A DNA stretch of 64,000 nt. Source: Aphelocoma coerulescens (taxonomy: Eukaryota > Chordata > Aves > Passeriformes > Corvidae). Where the stretch lies: the NCBI RefSeq assembly GCF_041296385.1, contig NW_027183960.1, forward strand, positions 1,225,001 to 1,289,000, in the 5' to 3' direction. Below the pieces are notes generated by a model. The model was not told the DNA's origin. It saw only the letters and a program-made list of their open reading frames with translations, and searched no databases. Positions 36,927-50,139 of this stretch are shown in pieces. The translations under genes were made by a program, and so were the position numbers. The first letter of the stretch is position 1. Each line of letters opens with the position of its first letter.

Positions 36927-38130
36927 ATGTCTACTATTGGGTACCAGACATCTGAACATTTAGACTATTGGCTTTCCAGGCTCACACTATTCAAACCGGA
37001 AAGTGAAACTACTCTAAAAGCTAGAGGCGATTGCAAGAAATGTTTCTGCTCACACCACGACTGCCGACCATGCATCATTCTTACCTTGCACCTGTCCAAA
37101 GGCCTTCCTCCGTCTGCGCTCTGGCAACTCTCACCCAAGCTCGGGCAGGGATGGAGGCTCTTGCCACAAGTAGCCCAAGCCTGGAGATATTCCTCATCCT
37201 GATCTTCCACTGCTGACATCTAGGAATTCCCTGGAGCTGCAAACACTTGCCTTTGCTGCTCGAGGATCTTCTCTAGCACCATGCCAAATGCCTTCTCCTA
37301 TGGCAGTGCTGCAGCATCCTGCGAGCCATGGACTGGAACTGGCACCTTCAGCATAGTTGCTCCTGGGAAACATCCTTCAGCCATTCCCTTACTGCAATGA
37401 GCTGGACTCCTACACCTTTGCAAGGCTCTTCCTGGATAGGTGCATCCTCAGCAATGAGACGGTTCTGCTGAGAGCCACGGCTCTGAGGGAGCAGCCAGTC
37501 CTGCCCAAAGGCCTTCCTCCGTCACCAGTCCTGCAGCTCCCACGGAGGCACTGGGAGCCCTGGACACTCTTGCCACAAGTAGCCCAAGCATGGACATCTT
37601 CCTCATCCTGCTCCTCCACTGCTGACATCAGGGAATTCCCTGGAGCTCCCAACATCTGCCTTTCCTGCTCGAGGATCGTGTCTGGCAGCTCTCTGAGCCT
37701 CTTACACTTTGGAAGCGCAACAGCATCCTAGGAGTCATATACTGGCAACTGGCACCTCCAGGACACTTGCTGCTCCTAGGATGCTTTTCTCTGGGAAAAT
37801 CTTCTTGCACACAACCTTGCTGCAGATTTTACTTCTAGGCCTTTTGTGGCCATCTGCATCCGCAGCCACAAGCAGCTTCTGATGATCGACATGGCTCTGG
37901 GAGAGCAGGGACTCCTGTCTGTGGACAAAGAAAACAAAGACAACTTGTAAGAAGAAAACCTGGAGCTTCTAGTTAGAAGACAAAGGACTATTCAATCAAG
38001 GCAGAGCCAAGGGAGGAAACTTTCTAAAATGGAACAAGCAGCAGAAGCACAGCAGTATTGCAGAAGAAATTCCCCTCCCAGCACTTGGCTTAAGGAAAAC
38101 GCCTGATGTTTCTGTGAGAGACATGAGTTC
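36927..38130 (-). repeat. Monomer 35, class E, 1204 bp (P1 slot 7)
   Basis: Double exon-like unit 37085-37914. CAAGCATGGACATC near 37586 replaces the usual class E CAAGCGTCGAGATC, and CCAAATGCC near 37283 replaces CCAAACCCC of monomer 50. These look like conversion patches. Confidence 0.95.
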
Positions 38131-39333
38131 ATGTCTACTATTGGGTACCAGACATCTGAACATTTAGACTATTGGCTTTCCAGGCTCACGCTATTCAAAC
38201 CGGAAAGTGAAACTACTCTAACAGTAAGGATGATTGCAAGAAATGTTTCTGTTTACACCACGACTGCCGACCATGCATCATTCTTACCTTGCACCTGTCC
38301 AAAGGCCTTCCTCCGTCTGCGCTCCGGCAACTCTCACCCAGGCAAGGGCAGGGATAGAGGCTCTTGCCACAAGTAGCCCAAGCATGGACATCTTCCTCAT
38401 CCTGCTACTCTACTGCTGACGTCAGGGTATTCCCTGGAGCTGCAAACACCTGCCTTTGCTGCTCGAGGACCTTCTCTAGCATCATGCCAAACCCCTTCTC
38501 CTATGGCAGTGCTGCAGCATCCTGCGAGCCATGGACTGGAACTGGCACCTTCAGCATAGTTGCTCCTGGGAAACATCATTCAGCCATTCCCTTACTGCAA
38601 TGAGCTGGACTCCTACTCCTTTGCAAGGCTCTTCCTGGACAGGTGCATCCTCAGCAATGAGACGGTTCTGCTGAGAGCCATGGCTCTGAGGGAGGAGCCA
38701 GTCCTGTCCAAAGGCCTTCCTCTGACTCCACTCCTGCAGCTCTCACGGAGGCACTGGGAGCCTTGGACACTCTTGCCACAAGTAGCCCAAGCGTGGACAT
38801 CTTCCTCATCCTGCTCCTCCACTGCTGACGTCAGGGAATTCCCTGGAGCTCCTAAAATCTGCCTTTCCTGCTCGAGGATCGTGTCTGGCAGCTCTCTGAG
38901 CCTCTTCGCCTTTGGCAGCGCCACAGCATCCTGAGAGTCATATACTGGAAACTGGCAGCTACATGACACTTGCCGCTCCTAGGATGCTTTTCTCTGGGAA
39001 AATCTTCTTGCACACGACATTGCTCCAGTTTTTACTTCTAGGCCTTTCGTGGCCATCTGCATTCTCAGCCACAAGCAGGTTCTGATGATCGACATGGCTC
39101 TGGGAGAGCAGGGACTCCTGTCTGTGGACAAAGAAAACAAAGACAACTTGTAAGAAGAAAACCTGGAGCTTCTAGTTAGAAGACAAAGGACTATTCAAAC
39201 AAGGCAGGGCCAAAGCAGGAAACTTTCTAAAATGGAACAAGCAGCAGAAGCACAGCAGTATTGCAGAAGAAATTCCCCTCCCAGCACTTGGCTTAAGGAA
39301 AACGCCTGATGTTTCTGTGAGAGACATGAGTTC
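38131..39333 (-). repeat. Monomer 36, class F, 1203 bp (P1 slot 8)
   Basis: Double exon-like unit 38288-39117. P-form F: TCCTTTGCAAGG near 38618 and CTCTCTGAGCCTC near 38892. Confidence 0.96.
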
Positions 39334-40536
39334 ATGTCTACTATTGGGTACCAGACATCTGAACATTTAGACTATTGGCTTTCCAGGCTCACGCTATTCA
39401 AACCGGAAAGTGAAACTATTCTAACAGAAGGGATGATTGCAAGAAATGTTTCTGTTTACACCACGACTGCCGACCATCCATCATTCTTACCTTGCACCTG
39501 TCCAAAGGCCTTCCTCCATCTGCGCTCCGGCAACTCTCACCCAGGCAAGGGCAGGGATGGAGGCTCTTGCCACAAGTAGCCCAAGCGTGGACATCTTCCT
39601 CATCCTGCTACTCCACTGCTGACGTCAGGGTATTCCCTGGAGCTGCAAACACCTGCCTTTGCTGCTCGAGGACCTTCTCTAGCACCATGCAAAACCCCTT
39701 CTCCTATGGCAGTGCTGCAGCATCCTGCGAGCCACGGACTGGAACTGGCACCTCCAGCAAAGTTGCTCCTGGGAAACATCCCTCAGCCATTCCCTTACTG
39801 CAATGAGCTGGACTCCTACTCCTCTGCAATGCTCTTCCTGGACAGGTGCATCCTCAGCAATGAGACGGTTCTGCTGAGAGCCACGGCTCTGAGGGAGCAG
39901 CCAGTCCTGCCCAATGGTTGTCCTCCGTCACCAGTCCTGCAGCTCCCACGGAGGCACTGGGAGCCTTGGACACTCTTGCCACAAGTAGCCCAAGCGTGGA
40001 CATCTTCCTCATCCTGCTCCTCCACTGCTGACGTCAGGGAATTCCCTGGTGCTCCCAACATCTGCCTTTCCTGCTCGAGGATCGTGTCTGGCAGCTCTCT
40101 GAGCCTCTTTGCCTTTGGCAGCGCCACAGCATCCTAGGAGTCATATACTGGCAACTGGCACCTCCAGGACACTTGCTGCTCCTAGGATGCTTTCCTCTGG
40201 GAAAATCTTCTTGGACACGTCCTTGCTCCAGTTTTTACTCCTAGTCCTTTCGTGGCCATCTGCATTCTCAGCCACAAGCAGCTTCTGATGATCGACATGG
40301 CTCTGGGAGAGCAGGGACTCCTGTCTGTGGACAAAGAAAACAAAGACAACTTGTAAGAAGAAAACCTGGAGCTTCTAGTTAGAAAAAAAAGGACTATTCA
40401 ATCAAGGCAGGGCCAAGGGAGGAAACTTTCTAAAATGGAACAAGCAGCAGAAGCACAGTAGTTTTGCAGAAGAAATTCCCCTCCCAGCACTTGGCTTAAG
40501 GAAAAAGCCTGATGTTTCTATGAGAGACTTGAGTTC
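39334..40536 (-). repeat. Monomer 37, class A, 1203 bp (Q2 slot 1)
   Basis: Double exon-like unit 39491-40320. GCGCCACAGC near 40121, against the private T of monomer 22. A8 tract near 40383. Confidence 0.96.
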
Positions 40537-41330
40537 ATGTCTACTATTGGGTACCAGACATCTGAACATTTAGACTATTGGCTTTCCATGCTCACGCTAT
40601 TCAAACCGGAAAGTGAAACTACTCTAACAGTAGGGATGATTGCAAGAAATGTTTCTGTTTACACCACGACTGCCGACCATGCATCATTCTTACCTTGCAC
40701 CTGTCCAAAGGCCTTCCTCCGTCTGCGCTCCGGCAACTCTCACCCAGGCAAGGGCAAGGATGGAGGCTCTTGCCACAAGTAGCCCAAGCGTGGACATCTT
40801 CCTCATCCTGCTCCTCCACTGCTGACATCAGGGAATTCCCTGGAGCTCCCAACATCTGCCTTTCCTGCTCGAGGATCGTGTCTGGCAGCTCTCTGAGCCT
40901 CTTCATCTTTGGCTGCGCCACAGCATCCTAGGAGTCATATACTGGCAACTGGCACCTCCAGGACACTTGCTGCTCCTAGGATGCTTTTCTCTGGGAAAAT
41001 CTTCTTGCATACGACCTTGCTCCAGATTTTACTTCTAGGTCTTTCGTGGCCATGTGCATCCGCGGCCACGAGCAGCTTCTGATGATCAACAGGGCTCTGG
41101 GAGAGCAGGGACTCCTGTCTGTGGACAAAGAAAACAAAGACAACTTGTAAGAAGAAAACCTGGAGCTTCTAGATAGAAGAGAAAGGACTATTCAATCAAG
41201 GCAGGGCCAAAGCAGGAAACTTTCTAAAATGGAACAAGCAGAAGAAGCAGAGCAGTTTTGCAGAAGAAATTCCCCTCCCAGCACTTGGCTTAATGAAAAA
41301 GCCTGATGTTGCTATGAGAGACTTGAGTTC
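40537..41330 (-). repeat. Monomer 38, class B, 794 bp (Q2 slot 2)
   Basis: Single exon-like unit 40694-41114. T at 40815 (CTCCTCC); every other B copy has CTCCGCC. Confidence 0.96.
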
Positions 41331-42533
41331 ATGTCTACTATTGGGGAGCAGACGTCTGAACATTTAGAGTATTGGCGCTCCAGGCTCACGCTATTCAAAC
41401 CGGAAAGTGAAACTATTCTAACAGAAGGGATGATTGCAAGAAATGTTTCTGTTTACACCACAACTGCCGACCATCCATCATTCTTACCTTGCACCTGTCC
41501 AAAGGCCTTCCTCCATCTGCGCTCTGGCAACTCTCACCCAGGGTCGGGCAGGGATGGAGGCTCGTGCCACAAGTAGCCCAAGCGCGGACATCTTCCTCAT
41601 CCTGATCTTCCACTGCTGACATCTAGGAATTCCCTGGAGCTGCAAACACTTGCCTTTGCTGCTCAAGGATCTTCTCTAGCACCATGCCAAATGCCTTCTC
41701 CTATGGCAGCGCTGCAGCATCCTGCGACTCACGGACTGGAACTGGCACCTCCAGCAAAGTTGCTCCTGGGAAACATCCCTCAGCCATTCCCTTACTGCAA
41801 TGAGCTGGACTCCTACTCCTCTGCAATGCTCTTCCTGGACAGGTGCATCCTCAGCAACGAGACGGTTCTGCTGAGAGCCGCGGCTCTGAGGGAGCAGCCA
41901 GTCCTGCCAAAAGGCCTTCCTCCGTCTCCAGTCCCGCAGCTCCCACGGAGGCACTGGGAGCCTTGGACACTCTTGCCACAAGTAGCCCAAGCGTGGACAT
42001 CTTCCTCATCCTGCTCCTCCACTGCTGACGTCAGGGAATTCCCTGGAGCTGCAAACACCTGCCTTTGCTGCTGGAGGATCATGTCTGGCAGCTCTCTGAG
42101 CCTCTTCATCTTTGGCTGCGCCACAGCATCCTAGGAGTCATATACTGGCAACTGGCACCTCCAGGACACTTGCTGCTCCTAGGATGCTTTTCTCTGGGAA
42201 AATCTTCTTGCATACGACCTTGCTCCAGATTTTACTTCTAGGTCTTTCGTGGCCATGTGCATCCGCAGCCACAAGCAGCTTCTGATGATCGACATGGCTC
42301 TGGGAGAGCAGGGACTCCTGTCTGTGGACAAAGAAAACAAAGACAACTTGTAAGAAGAAAACCTGGAGCTTCTAGATAGAAGAGAAAGGACTATTCAATC
42401 AAGGCAGGGCCAAAGCAGGAAACTTTCTAAAATGGAACAAGCAGCAGAAGCACAGTAGTTTTGCAGAAGAAATTCCCCTCCCAGCACTTGGCTTAAGGAA
42501 AAAGTCTGATGTTTCTATGAGAGACTTGAGTTC
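41331..42533 (-). repeat. Monomer 39, class C, 1203 bp (Q2 slot 3)
   Basis: Double exon-like unit 41488-42317. GCTCTGGCAAC Q form near 41521; ends AAAGTCTGATG. Confidence 0.96.
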
Positions 42534-43328
42534 ATGTCTACTATTGGATAGCAGACATCTGAACATTTAGACTACTGGCTTTCCAGGCTCACGCAATTCA
42601 AACCGGAATGTCAAACTATTTCAAAAGCTAGAGATGCTTCGAAGAAATGTTTCTGTATTCACCACAACTGGGGACCATGCATCATTCTTACCTTGCACCT
42701 GTCCAAAGGCCTTCCTCCGTCTCCAGTCCTGCCGCTCTCACGGAGGCACTGGGAGCCTTGGACACTCTTGCCACAAGTAGCCCAAGCGTGGACATCTTCC
42801 TCATCCTGCTCCTCCACTGCTGACGTCAGGGAATTCCCTGGAGCTCCAAACATCTGCCTTTCCAGCTGGAGGATCATGTCTGGCAGCTCTCTGAGCCTCT
42901 TCACCTTTGGCAGCGCCACAGCATCCTAGGAGTCATATACTGGCAACTGGCACCTCCAGGACACTTGCTGCTCCTAGGATGCTTTTCTCTGGGAAAATCT
43001 TCTTGTACACGACATTGCTGCCGATTTTACTTCTAGGCCTTTCGTGGCCATCTGCATCCTCAGCCACAAGCAGGTTCTGATGATCAACAGAGCTCTGGGA
43101 GAGCAGGGACTCCTGTCTGTGGACAAAGAAAACAAAGACAACTTGTAAGAAGAAAACCTGGAGCTTCTAGTTAGAAGACAAAGGACTATTCAATCAAGGC
43201 AGGGCCAAAGCAGGAAACTTTCTAAAATGGAACAAGCAGCAGAAGCAGAGCAGTTTTGCAGAAGAAATTCCCCTCCCAGCACTTGGCTTAAGGAAAAAGC
43301 CTGATGTTTCTATGAGAGACTTGAGTTC
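42534..43328 (-). repeat. Monomer 40, class D, 795 bp (Q2 slot 4)
   Basis: Single exon-like unit 42692-43112. Has CATCCTCAGCC near 43055, as in Q1; Q3 has CATTCTCAGCC. Confidence 0.96.
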
Positions 43329-44532
43329 ATGTCTACTATTGGGTACCAGACATCTGAACATTTAGACTATTGGCTTTCCAGGCTCACACTATTCAAACCG
43401 GAAAGTGAAACTACTCTAAAAGCTAGAGGCGATTGCAAGAAATGTTTCTGCTCACACCACGACTGCCGACCATGCATCATTCTTACCTTGCACCTGTCCA
43501 AAGGCCTTCCTCCGTCTGCGCTCCGGCAACTCTCACCCAGGCAAGGGCAGGGATAGAGGCTCTTGCCACAAGTAGCCCAAGCATGGACATCTTCCTCATC
43601 CTGCTACTCTACTGCTGACGTCAGGGTATTCCCTGGAGCTGCAAACACCTGCCTTTGCTGCTCGAGGACCTTCTCTAGCATCATGCCAAACCCCTTCCCC
43701 TATGGCAGTGCTGCAGCATCCTGCGAGCCATGGACTGGAACTGGCACCTTCAGCATAGTTGCTCCTGGGAAACATCCTTCAGCCATTCCCTTACTGCAAT
43801 GAGCTGGACTCCTACACCTTTGCAAGGCTCTTCCTGGATAGGTGCATCCTCAGCAATGAGACGGTTCTGCTGAGAGCCACGGCTCTGAGGGAGCAGCCAG
43901 TCCTGCCCAAAGGCCTTCCTCCGTCACCAGTCCTGCAGCTCCCACGGAGGCACTGGGAGCCCTGGACACTCTTGCCACAAGTAGCCCAAGCGTCGAGATC
44001 TTCCTCATCCTGCTCCTCCACTGCTGACATCAGGGAATTCCCTGGAGCTCCCAACATCTGCCTTTCCTGCTCGAGGATCGTGTCTGGCAGCTCTCTGAGC
44101 CTCTTACACTTTGGAAGCGCAACAGCATCCTAGGAGTCATATACTGGCAACTGGCACCTCCAGGACACTTGCTGCTCCTAGGATGCTTTTCTCTGGGAAA
44201 ATCTTCTTGCACACAACCTTGCTGCAGATTTTACTTCTAGGCCTTTTGTGGCCATCTGCATCCGCAGCCACAAGCAGCTTCTGATGATCGACATGGCTCT
44301 GGGAGAGCAGGGACTCCTGTCTGTGGACAAAGAAAACAAAGACAACTTGTAAGAAGAAAACCTGGAGCTTCTAGTTAGAAGACAAAGGACTATTCAATCA
44401 AGGCAGGGCCAAAGCAGGAAACTTTCTAAAATGGAACAAGCAGCAGAAGCAGAGCAGTTTTGCAGAAGAAATTCCCCTCCCAGCACTTGGCTTAAGGAAA
44501 AAGCCTGATGTTTCTATGAGAGACTTGAGTTC
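43329..44532 (-). repeat. Monomer 41, hybrid e, 1204 bp (Q2 slot 5)
   Basis: Double exon-like unit 43487-44316. Same mosaic as monomer 26, with CTTCCCCTATGG near 43694. Confidence 0.95.
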
Positions 44533-45736
44533 ATGTCTACTATTGGGTACCAGACATCTGAACATTTAGACTATTGGCTTTCCAGGCTCACACTATTCAA
44601 ACCGGAAAGTGAAACTACTCTAAAAGCTAGAGGCGATTGCAAGAAATGTTTCTGCTCACACCACGACTGCCGACCATGCATCATTCTTACCTTGCACCTG
44701 TCCAAAGGCCTTCCTCCGTCTGCGCTCTGGCAACTCTCACCCAAGCTCGGGCAGGGATGGAGGCTCTTGCCACAAGTAGCCCAAGCCTGGAGATATTCCT
44801 CATCCTGATCTTCCACTGCTGACATCTAGGAATTCCCTGGAGCTGCAAACACTTGCCTTTGCTGCTCGAGGATCTTCTCTAGCACCATGCCAAACCCCTT
44901 CTCCTATGGCAGTGCTGCAGCATCCTGCGAGCCATGGACTGGAACTGGCACCTTCAGCATAGTTGCTCCTGGGAAACATCCTTCAGCCATTCCCTTACTG
45001 CAATGAGCTGGACTCCTACACCTTTGCAAGGCTCTTCCTGGATAGGTGCATCCTCAGCAATGAGACGGTTCTGCTGAGAGCCACGGCTCTGAGGGAGCAG
45101 CCAGTCCTGCCCAAAGGCCTTCCTCCGTCACCAGTCCTGCAGCTCCCACGGAGGCACTGGGAGCCCTGGACACTCTTGCCACAAGTAGCCCAAGCGTCGA
45201 GATCTTCCTCATCCTGCTCCTCCACTGCTGACATCAGGGAATTCCCTGGAGCTCCCAACATCTGCCTTTCCTGCTCGAGGATCGTGTCTGGCAGCTCTCT
45301 GAGCCTCTTACACTTTGGAAGCGCAACAGCATCCTAGGAGTCATATACTGGCAACTGGCACCTCCAGGACACTTGCTGCTCCTAGGATGCTTTTCTCTGG
45401 GAAAATCTTCTTGCACACAACCTTGCTGCAGATTTTACTTCTAGGCCTTTTGTGGCCATCTGCATCCGCAGCCACAAGCAGCTTCTGATGATCGACATGG
45501 CTCTGGGAGAGCAGGGACTCCTGTCTGTGGACAAAGAAAACAAAGACAACTTGTAAGAAGAAAACCTGGAGCTTCTAGTTAGAAGACAAAGGACTATTCA
45601 AACAAGGCAGGGCCAAAGCAGGAAACTTTCTAAAATGGAACAAGCAGCAGAAGCACAGCAGTATTGCAGAAGAAATTCCCCTCCCAGCACTTGGCTTAAG
45701 GAAAACGCCTGATGTTTCTGTGAGAGACATGAGTTC
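44533..45736 (-). repeat. Monomer 42, class E, 1204 bp (Q2 slot 6)
   Basis: Double exon-like unit 44691-45520. I saw no difference from monomer 27 in the stretches compared. Confidence 0.96.
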
Positions 45737-46939
45737 ATGTCTACTATTGGGTACCAGACATCTGAACATTTAGACTATTGGCTTTCCAGGCTCACGCTAT
45801 TCAAACCGGAAAGTGAAACTACTCTAACAGTAAGGATGATTGCAAGAAATGTTTCTGTTTACACCACGACTGCCGACCATGCATCATTCTTACCTTGCAC
45901 CTGTCCAAAGGCCTTCCTCCGTCTGCGCTCCGGCAACTCTCACCCAGGCAAGGGCAGGGATAGAGGCTCTTGCCACAAGTAGCCCAAGCATGGACATCTT
46001 CCTCATCCTGCTACTCTACTGCTGACGTCAGGGTATTCCCTGGAGCTGCAAACACCTGCCTTTGCTGCTCGAGGACCTTCTCTAGCATCATGCCAAACCC
46101 CTTCTCCTATGGCAGTGCTGCAGCATCCTGCGAGCCATGGACTGGAACTGGCACCTTCAGCATAGTTGCTCCTGGGAAACATCATTCAGCCATTCCCTTA
46201 CTGCAATGAGCTGGACTCCTACTCCTCTGCAAGGCTCTTCCTGGACAGGTGCATCCTCAGCAATGAGACGGTTCTGCTGAGAGCCATGGCTCTGAGGGAG
46301 GAGCCAGTCCTGTCCAAAGGCCTTCCTCTGACTCCACTCCTGCAGCTCTCACGGAGGCACTGGGAGCCTTGGACACTCTTGCCACAAGTAGCCCAAGCGT
46401 GGACATCTTCCTCATCCTGCTCCTCCACTGCTGACGTCAGGGAATTCCCTGGAGCTCCTAAAATCTGCCTTTCCTGCTGGAGGATCGTGTCTGGCAGCTC
46501 TCTGATCCTCTTCGCCTTTGGCAGCGCCACAGCATCCTGAGAGTCATATACTGGAAACTGGCAGCTACATGACACTTGCCGCTCCTAGGATGCTTTTCTC
46601 TGGGAAAATCTTCTTGCACACGACATTGCTCCAGTTTTTACTTCTAGGCCTTTCGTGGCCATCTGCATTCTCAGCCACAAGCAGGTTCTGATGATCGACA
46701 TGGCTCTGGGAGAGCAGGGACTCCTGTCTGTGGACAAAGAAAACAAAGACAACTTGTAAGAAGAAAACCTGGAGCTTCTAGTTAGAAGACAAAGGACTAT
46801 TCAAACAAGGCAGGGCCAAAGCAGGAAACTTTCTAAAATGGAACAAGCAGCAGAAGCACAGCAGTATTGCAGAAGAAATTCCCCTCCCAGCACTTGGCTT
46901 AAGGAAAACGCCTGATGTTTCTGTGAGAGACATGAGTTC
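45737..46939 (-). repeat. Monomer 43, class F, 1203 bp (Q2 slot 7)
   Basis: Double exon-like unit 45894-46723. Q-form F, as monomer 28. Confidence 0.96.
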
Positions 46940-48142
46940 ATGTCTACTATTGGGTACCAGACATCTGAACATTTAGACTATTGGCTTTCCAGGCTCACGC
47001 TATTCAAACCGGAAAGTGAAACTATTCTAACAGAAGGGATGATTGCAAGAAATGTTTCTGTTTACACCACGACTGCCGACCATCCATCATTCTTACCTTG
47101 CACCTGTCCAAAGGCCTTCCTCCATCTGCGCTCCGGCAACTCTCACCCAGGCAAGGGCAGGGATGGAGGCTCTTGCCACAAGTAGCCCAAGCATGGACAT
47201 CTTCCTCATCCTGCTACTCCACTGCTGACGTCAGGGTATTCCCTGGAGCTGCAAACACCTGCCTTTGCTGCTCGAGGACCTTCTCTAGCACCATGCAAAA
47301 CCCCTTCTCCTATGGCAGTGCTGCAGCATCCTGCGAGCCACGGACTGGAACTGGCACCTCCAGCAAAGTTGCTCCTGGGAAACATCCCTCAGCCATTCCC
47401 TTACTGCAATGAGCTGGACTCCTACTCCTCTGCAATGCTCTTCCTGGACAGGTGCATCCTCAGCAATGAGACGGTTCTGCTGAGAGCCACGGCTCTGAGG
47501 GAGCAGCCAGTCCTGCCCAATGGTTGTCCTCCGTCACCAGTCCTGCAGCTCCCACGGAGGCACTGGGAGCCTTGGACACTCTTGCCACAAGTAGCCCAAG
47601 CGTGGACATCTTCCTCATCCTGCTCCTCCACTGCTGACGTCAGGGAATTCCCTGGTGCTCCCAACATCTGCCTTTCCTGCTCGAGGATCGTGTCTGGCAG
47701 CTCTCTGAGCCTCTTTGCCTTTGGCAGCGCCACAGCATCCTAGGAGTCATATACTGGCAACTGGCACCTCCAGGACACTTGCTGCTCCTAGGATGCTTTC
47801 CTCTGGGAAAATCTTCTTGGACACGTCCTTGCTCCAGTTTTTACTCCTAGTCCTTTCGTGGCCATCTGCATTCTCAGCCACAAGCAGCTTCTGATGATCG
47901 ACATGGCTCTGGGAGAGCAGGGACTCCTGTCTGTGGACAAAGAAAACAAAGACAACTTGTAAGAAGAAAACCTGGAGCTTCTAGTTAGAAAAAAAAGGAC
48001 TATTCAATCAAGGCAGGGCCAAGGGAGGAAACTTTCTAAAATGGAACAAGCAGCAGAAGCACAGTAGTTTTGCAGAAGAAATTCCCCTCCCAGCACTTGG
48101 CTTAAGGAAAAAGCCTGATGTTTCTATGAGAGACTTGAGTTC
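46940..48142 (-). repeat. Monomer 44, class A, 1203 bp (P2 slot 1)
   Basis: Double exon-like unit 47097-47926. Private CAAGCATGGACATC near 47189; the other A copies have CAAGCGTGGACATC. Confidence 0.96.
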
Positions 48143-48936
48143 ATGTCTACTATTGGGTACCAGACATCTGAACATTTAGACTATTGGCTTTCCATGCTCA
48201 CGCTATTCAAACCGGAAAGTGAAACTACTCTAACAGTAGGGATGATTGCAAGAAATGTTTCTGTTTACACCACGACTGCCGACCATGCATCATTCTTACC
48301 TTGCACCTGTCCAAAGGCCTTCCTCCGTCTGCGCTCCGGCAACTCTCACCCAGGCAAGGGCAAGGATGGAGGCTCTTGCCACAATTAGCCCAAGCGTGGA
48401 CATCTTCCTCATCCTGCTCCGCCACTGCTGACATCAGGGAATTCCCTGGAGCTCCCAACATCTGCCTTTCCTGCTCGAGGATCGTGTCTGGCAGCTCTCT
48501 GAGCCTCTTCATCTTTGGCTGCGCCACAGCATCCTAGGAGTCATATACTGGCAACTGGCACCTCCAGGACACTTGCTGCTCCTAGGATGCTTTTCTCTGG
48601 GAAAATCTTCTTGCATACGACCTTGCTCCAGATTTTACTTCTAGGCCTTTCGTGGCCATGTGCATCCGCGGCCACGAGCAGCTTCTGATGATCAACAGGG
48701 CTCTGGGAGAGCAGGGACTCCTGTCTGTGGACAAAGAAAACAAAGACAACTTGTAAGAAGAAAACCTAGAGCTTCTAGATAGAAGAGAAAGGACTATTCA
48801 ATCAAGGCAGGGCCAAAGCAGGAAACTTTCTAAAATGGAACAAGCAGAAGAAGCAGAGCAGTTTTGCAGAAGAAATTCCCCTCCCAGCACTTGGCTTAAT
48901 GAAAAAGCCTGATGTTGCTATGAGAGACTTGAGTTC
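48143..48936 (-). repeat. Monomer 45, class B, 794 bp (P2 slot 2)
   Basis: Single exon-like unit 48300-48720. Shares CCACAATTAGCCC with monomer 30. AGGCCTTTCGTGG near 48642 against AGGTCTTTCGTGG there. Confidence 0.96.
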
Positions 48937-50139
48937 ATGTCTACTATTGGGGAGCAGACGTCTGAACATTTAGACTATTGGCGCTCCAGGCTCACGCTAT
49001 TCAAACCGGAAAGTGAAACTATTCTAACAGAAGGGATGATTGCAAGAAATGTTTCTGTTTACACCACAACTGCCGACCATCCATCATTCTTACCTTGCAC
49101 CTGTCCAAAGGCCTTCCTCCATCTGCGCTCCAGCAACTCTCACCCAGGGTCGGGCAGGGATGGAGGCTCGTGCCACAAGTAGCCCAAGCGCGGACATCTT
49201 CCTCATCCTGATCTTCCACTGCTGACATCTAGGAATTCCCTGGAGCTGCAAACACTTGCCTTTGCTGCTCAAGGATCTTCTCTAGCACCATGCCAAATGC
49301 CTTCTCCTATGGCAGCGCTGCAGCATCCTGCGACTCACGGACTGGAACTGGCACCTCCAGCAAAGTTGCTCCTGGGAAACATCCCTCAGCCATTCCCTTA
49401 CTGCAATGAGCTGGACTCCTACTCCTCTGCAATGCTCTTCCTGGACAGGTGCATCCTCAGCAACGAGACGGTTCTGCTGAGAGCCGCGGCTCTGAGGGAG
49501 CAGCCAGTCCTGCCAAAAGGCCTTCCTCCGTCTCCAGTCCCGCAGCTCCCACGGAGGCACTGGGAGCCTTGGACACTCTTGCCACAAGTAGCCCAAGCGT
49601 GGACATCTTCCTCATCCTGCTCCTCCACTGCTGACGTCAGGGAATTCCCTGGAGCTGCAAACATCTGCCTTTGCTGCTGGAGGATCATGTCTGGCAGCTC
49701 TCTGAGCCTCTTCATCTTTGGCTGCGCCACAGCATCCTAGGAGTCATATACTGGCAACTGGCACCTCCAGGACACTTGCTGCTCCTAGGATGCTTTTCTC
49801 TGGGAAAATCTTCTTGCATACGACCTTGCTCCAGATTTTACTTCTAGGTCTTTCGTGGCCATGTGCATCCGCAGCCACAAGCAGCTTCTGATGATCGACA
49901 TGGCTCTGGGAGAGCAGGGACTCCTGTCTGTGGACAAAGAAAACAAAGACAACTTGTAAGAAGAAAACCTGGAGCTTCTAGATAGAAGAGAAAGGACTAT
50001 TCAATCAAGGCAGGGCCAAAGCAGGAAACTTTCTAAAATGGAACAAGCAGCAGAAGCACAGTAGTTTTGCAGAAGAAATTCCCCTCCCAGCACTTGGCTT
50101 AAGGAAAAAGTCTGATGTTTCTATGAGAGACTTGAGTTC
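48937..50139 (-). repeat. Monomer 46, class C, 1203 bp (P2 slot 3)
   Basis: Double exon-like unit 49094-49923. TTTAGACTATTGG near 48970, private among C copies (others TTTAGAGTATTGG). Confidence 0.96.

Larger units (their letters stand above)
30944..39333. repeat. HOR block P1 (A B C D G D E F)
   Basis: Eight monomers, 8390 bp. With Q1 it completes one 15996-bp, 15-monomer higher-order unit (23338-39333). Monomer boundaries coincide with those of P2 at an offset of exactly 15996, so there is no net indel between the copies. Confidence 0.95.
39334..46939. repeat. HOR block Q2 (A B C D e E F)
   Basis: Second Q copy, 7606 bp. Private or shared substitutions distinguish it from Q1 and Q3, for example T at 40815 where the B monomers of Q1 and Q3 have G. 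This argues that it is not a simple assembly copy. Confidence 0.95.
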
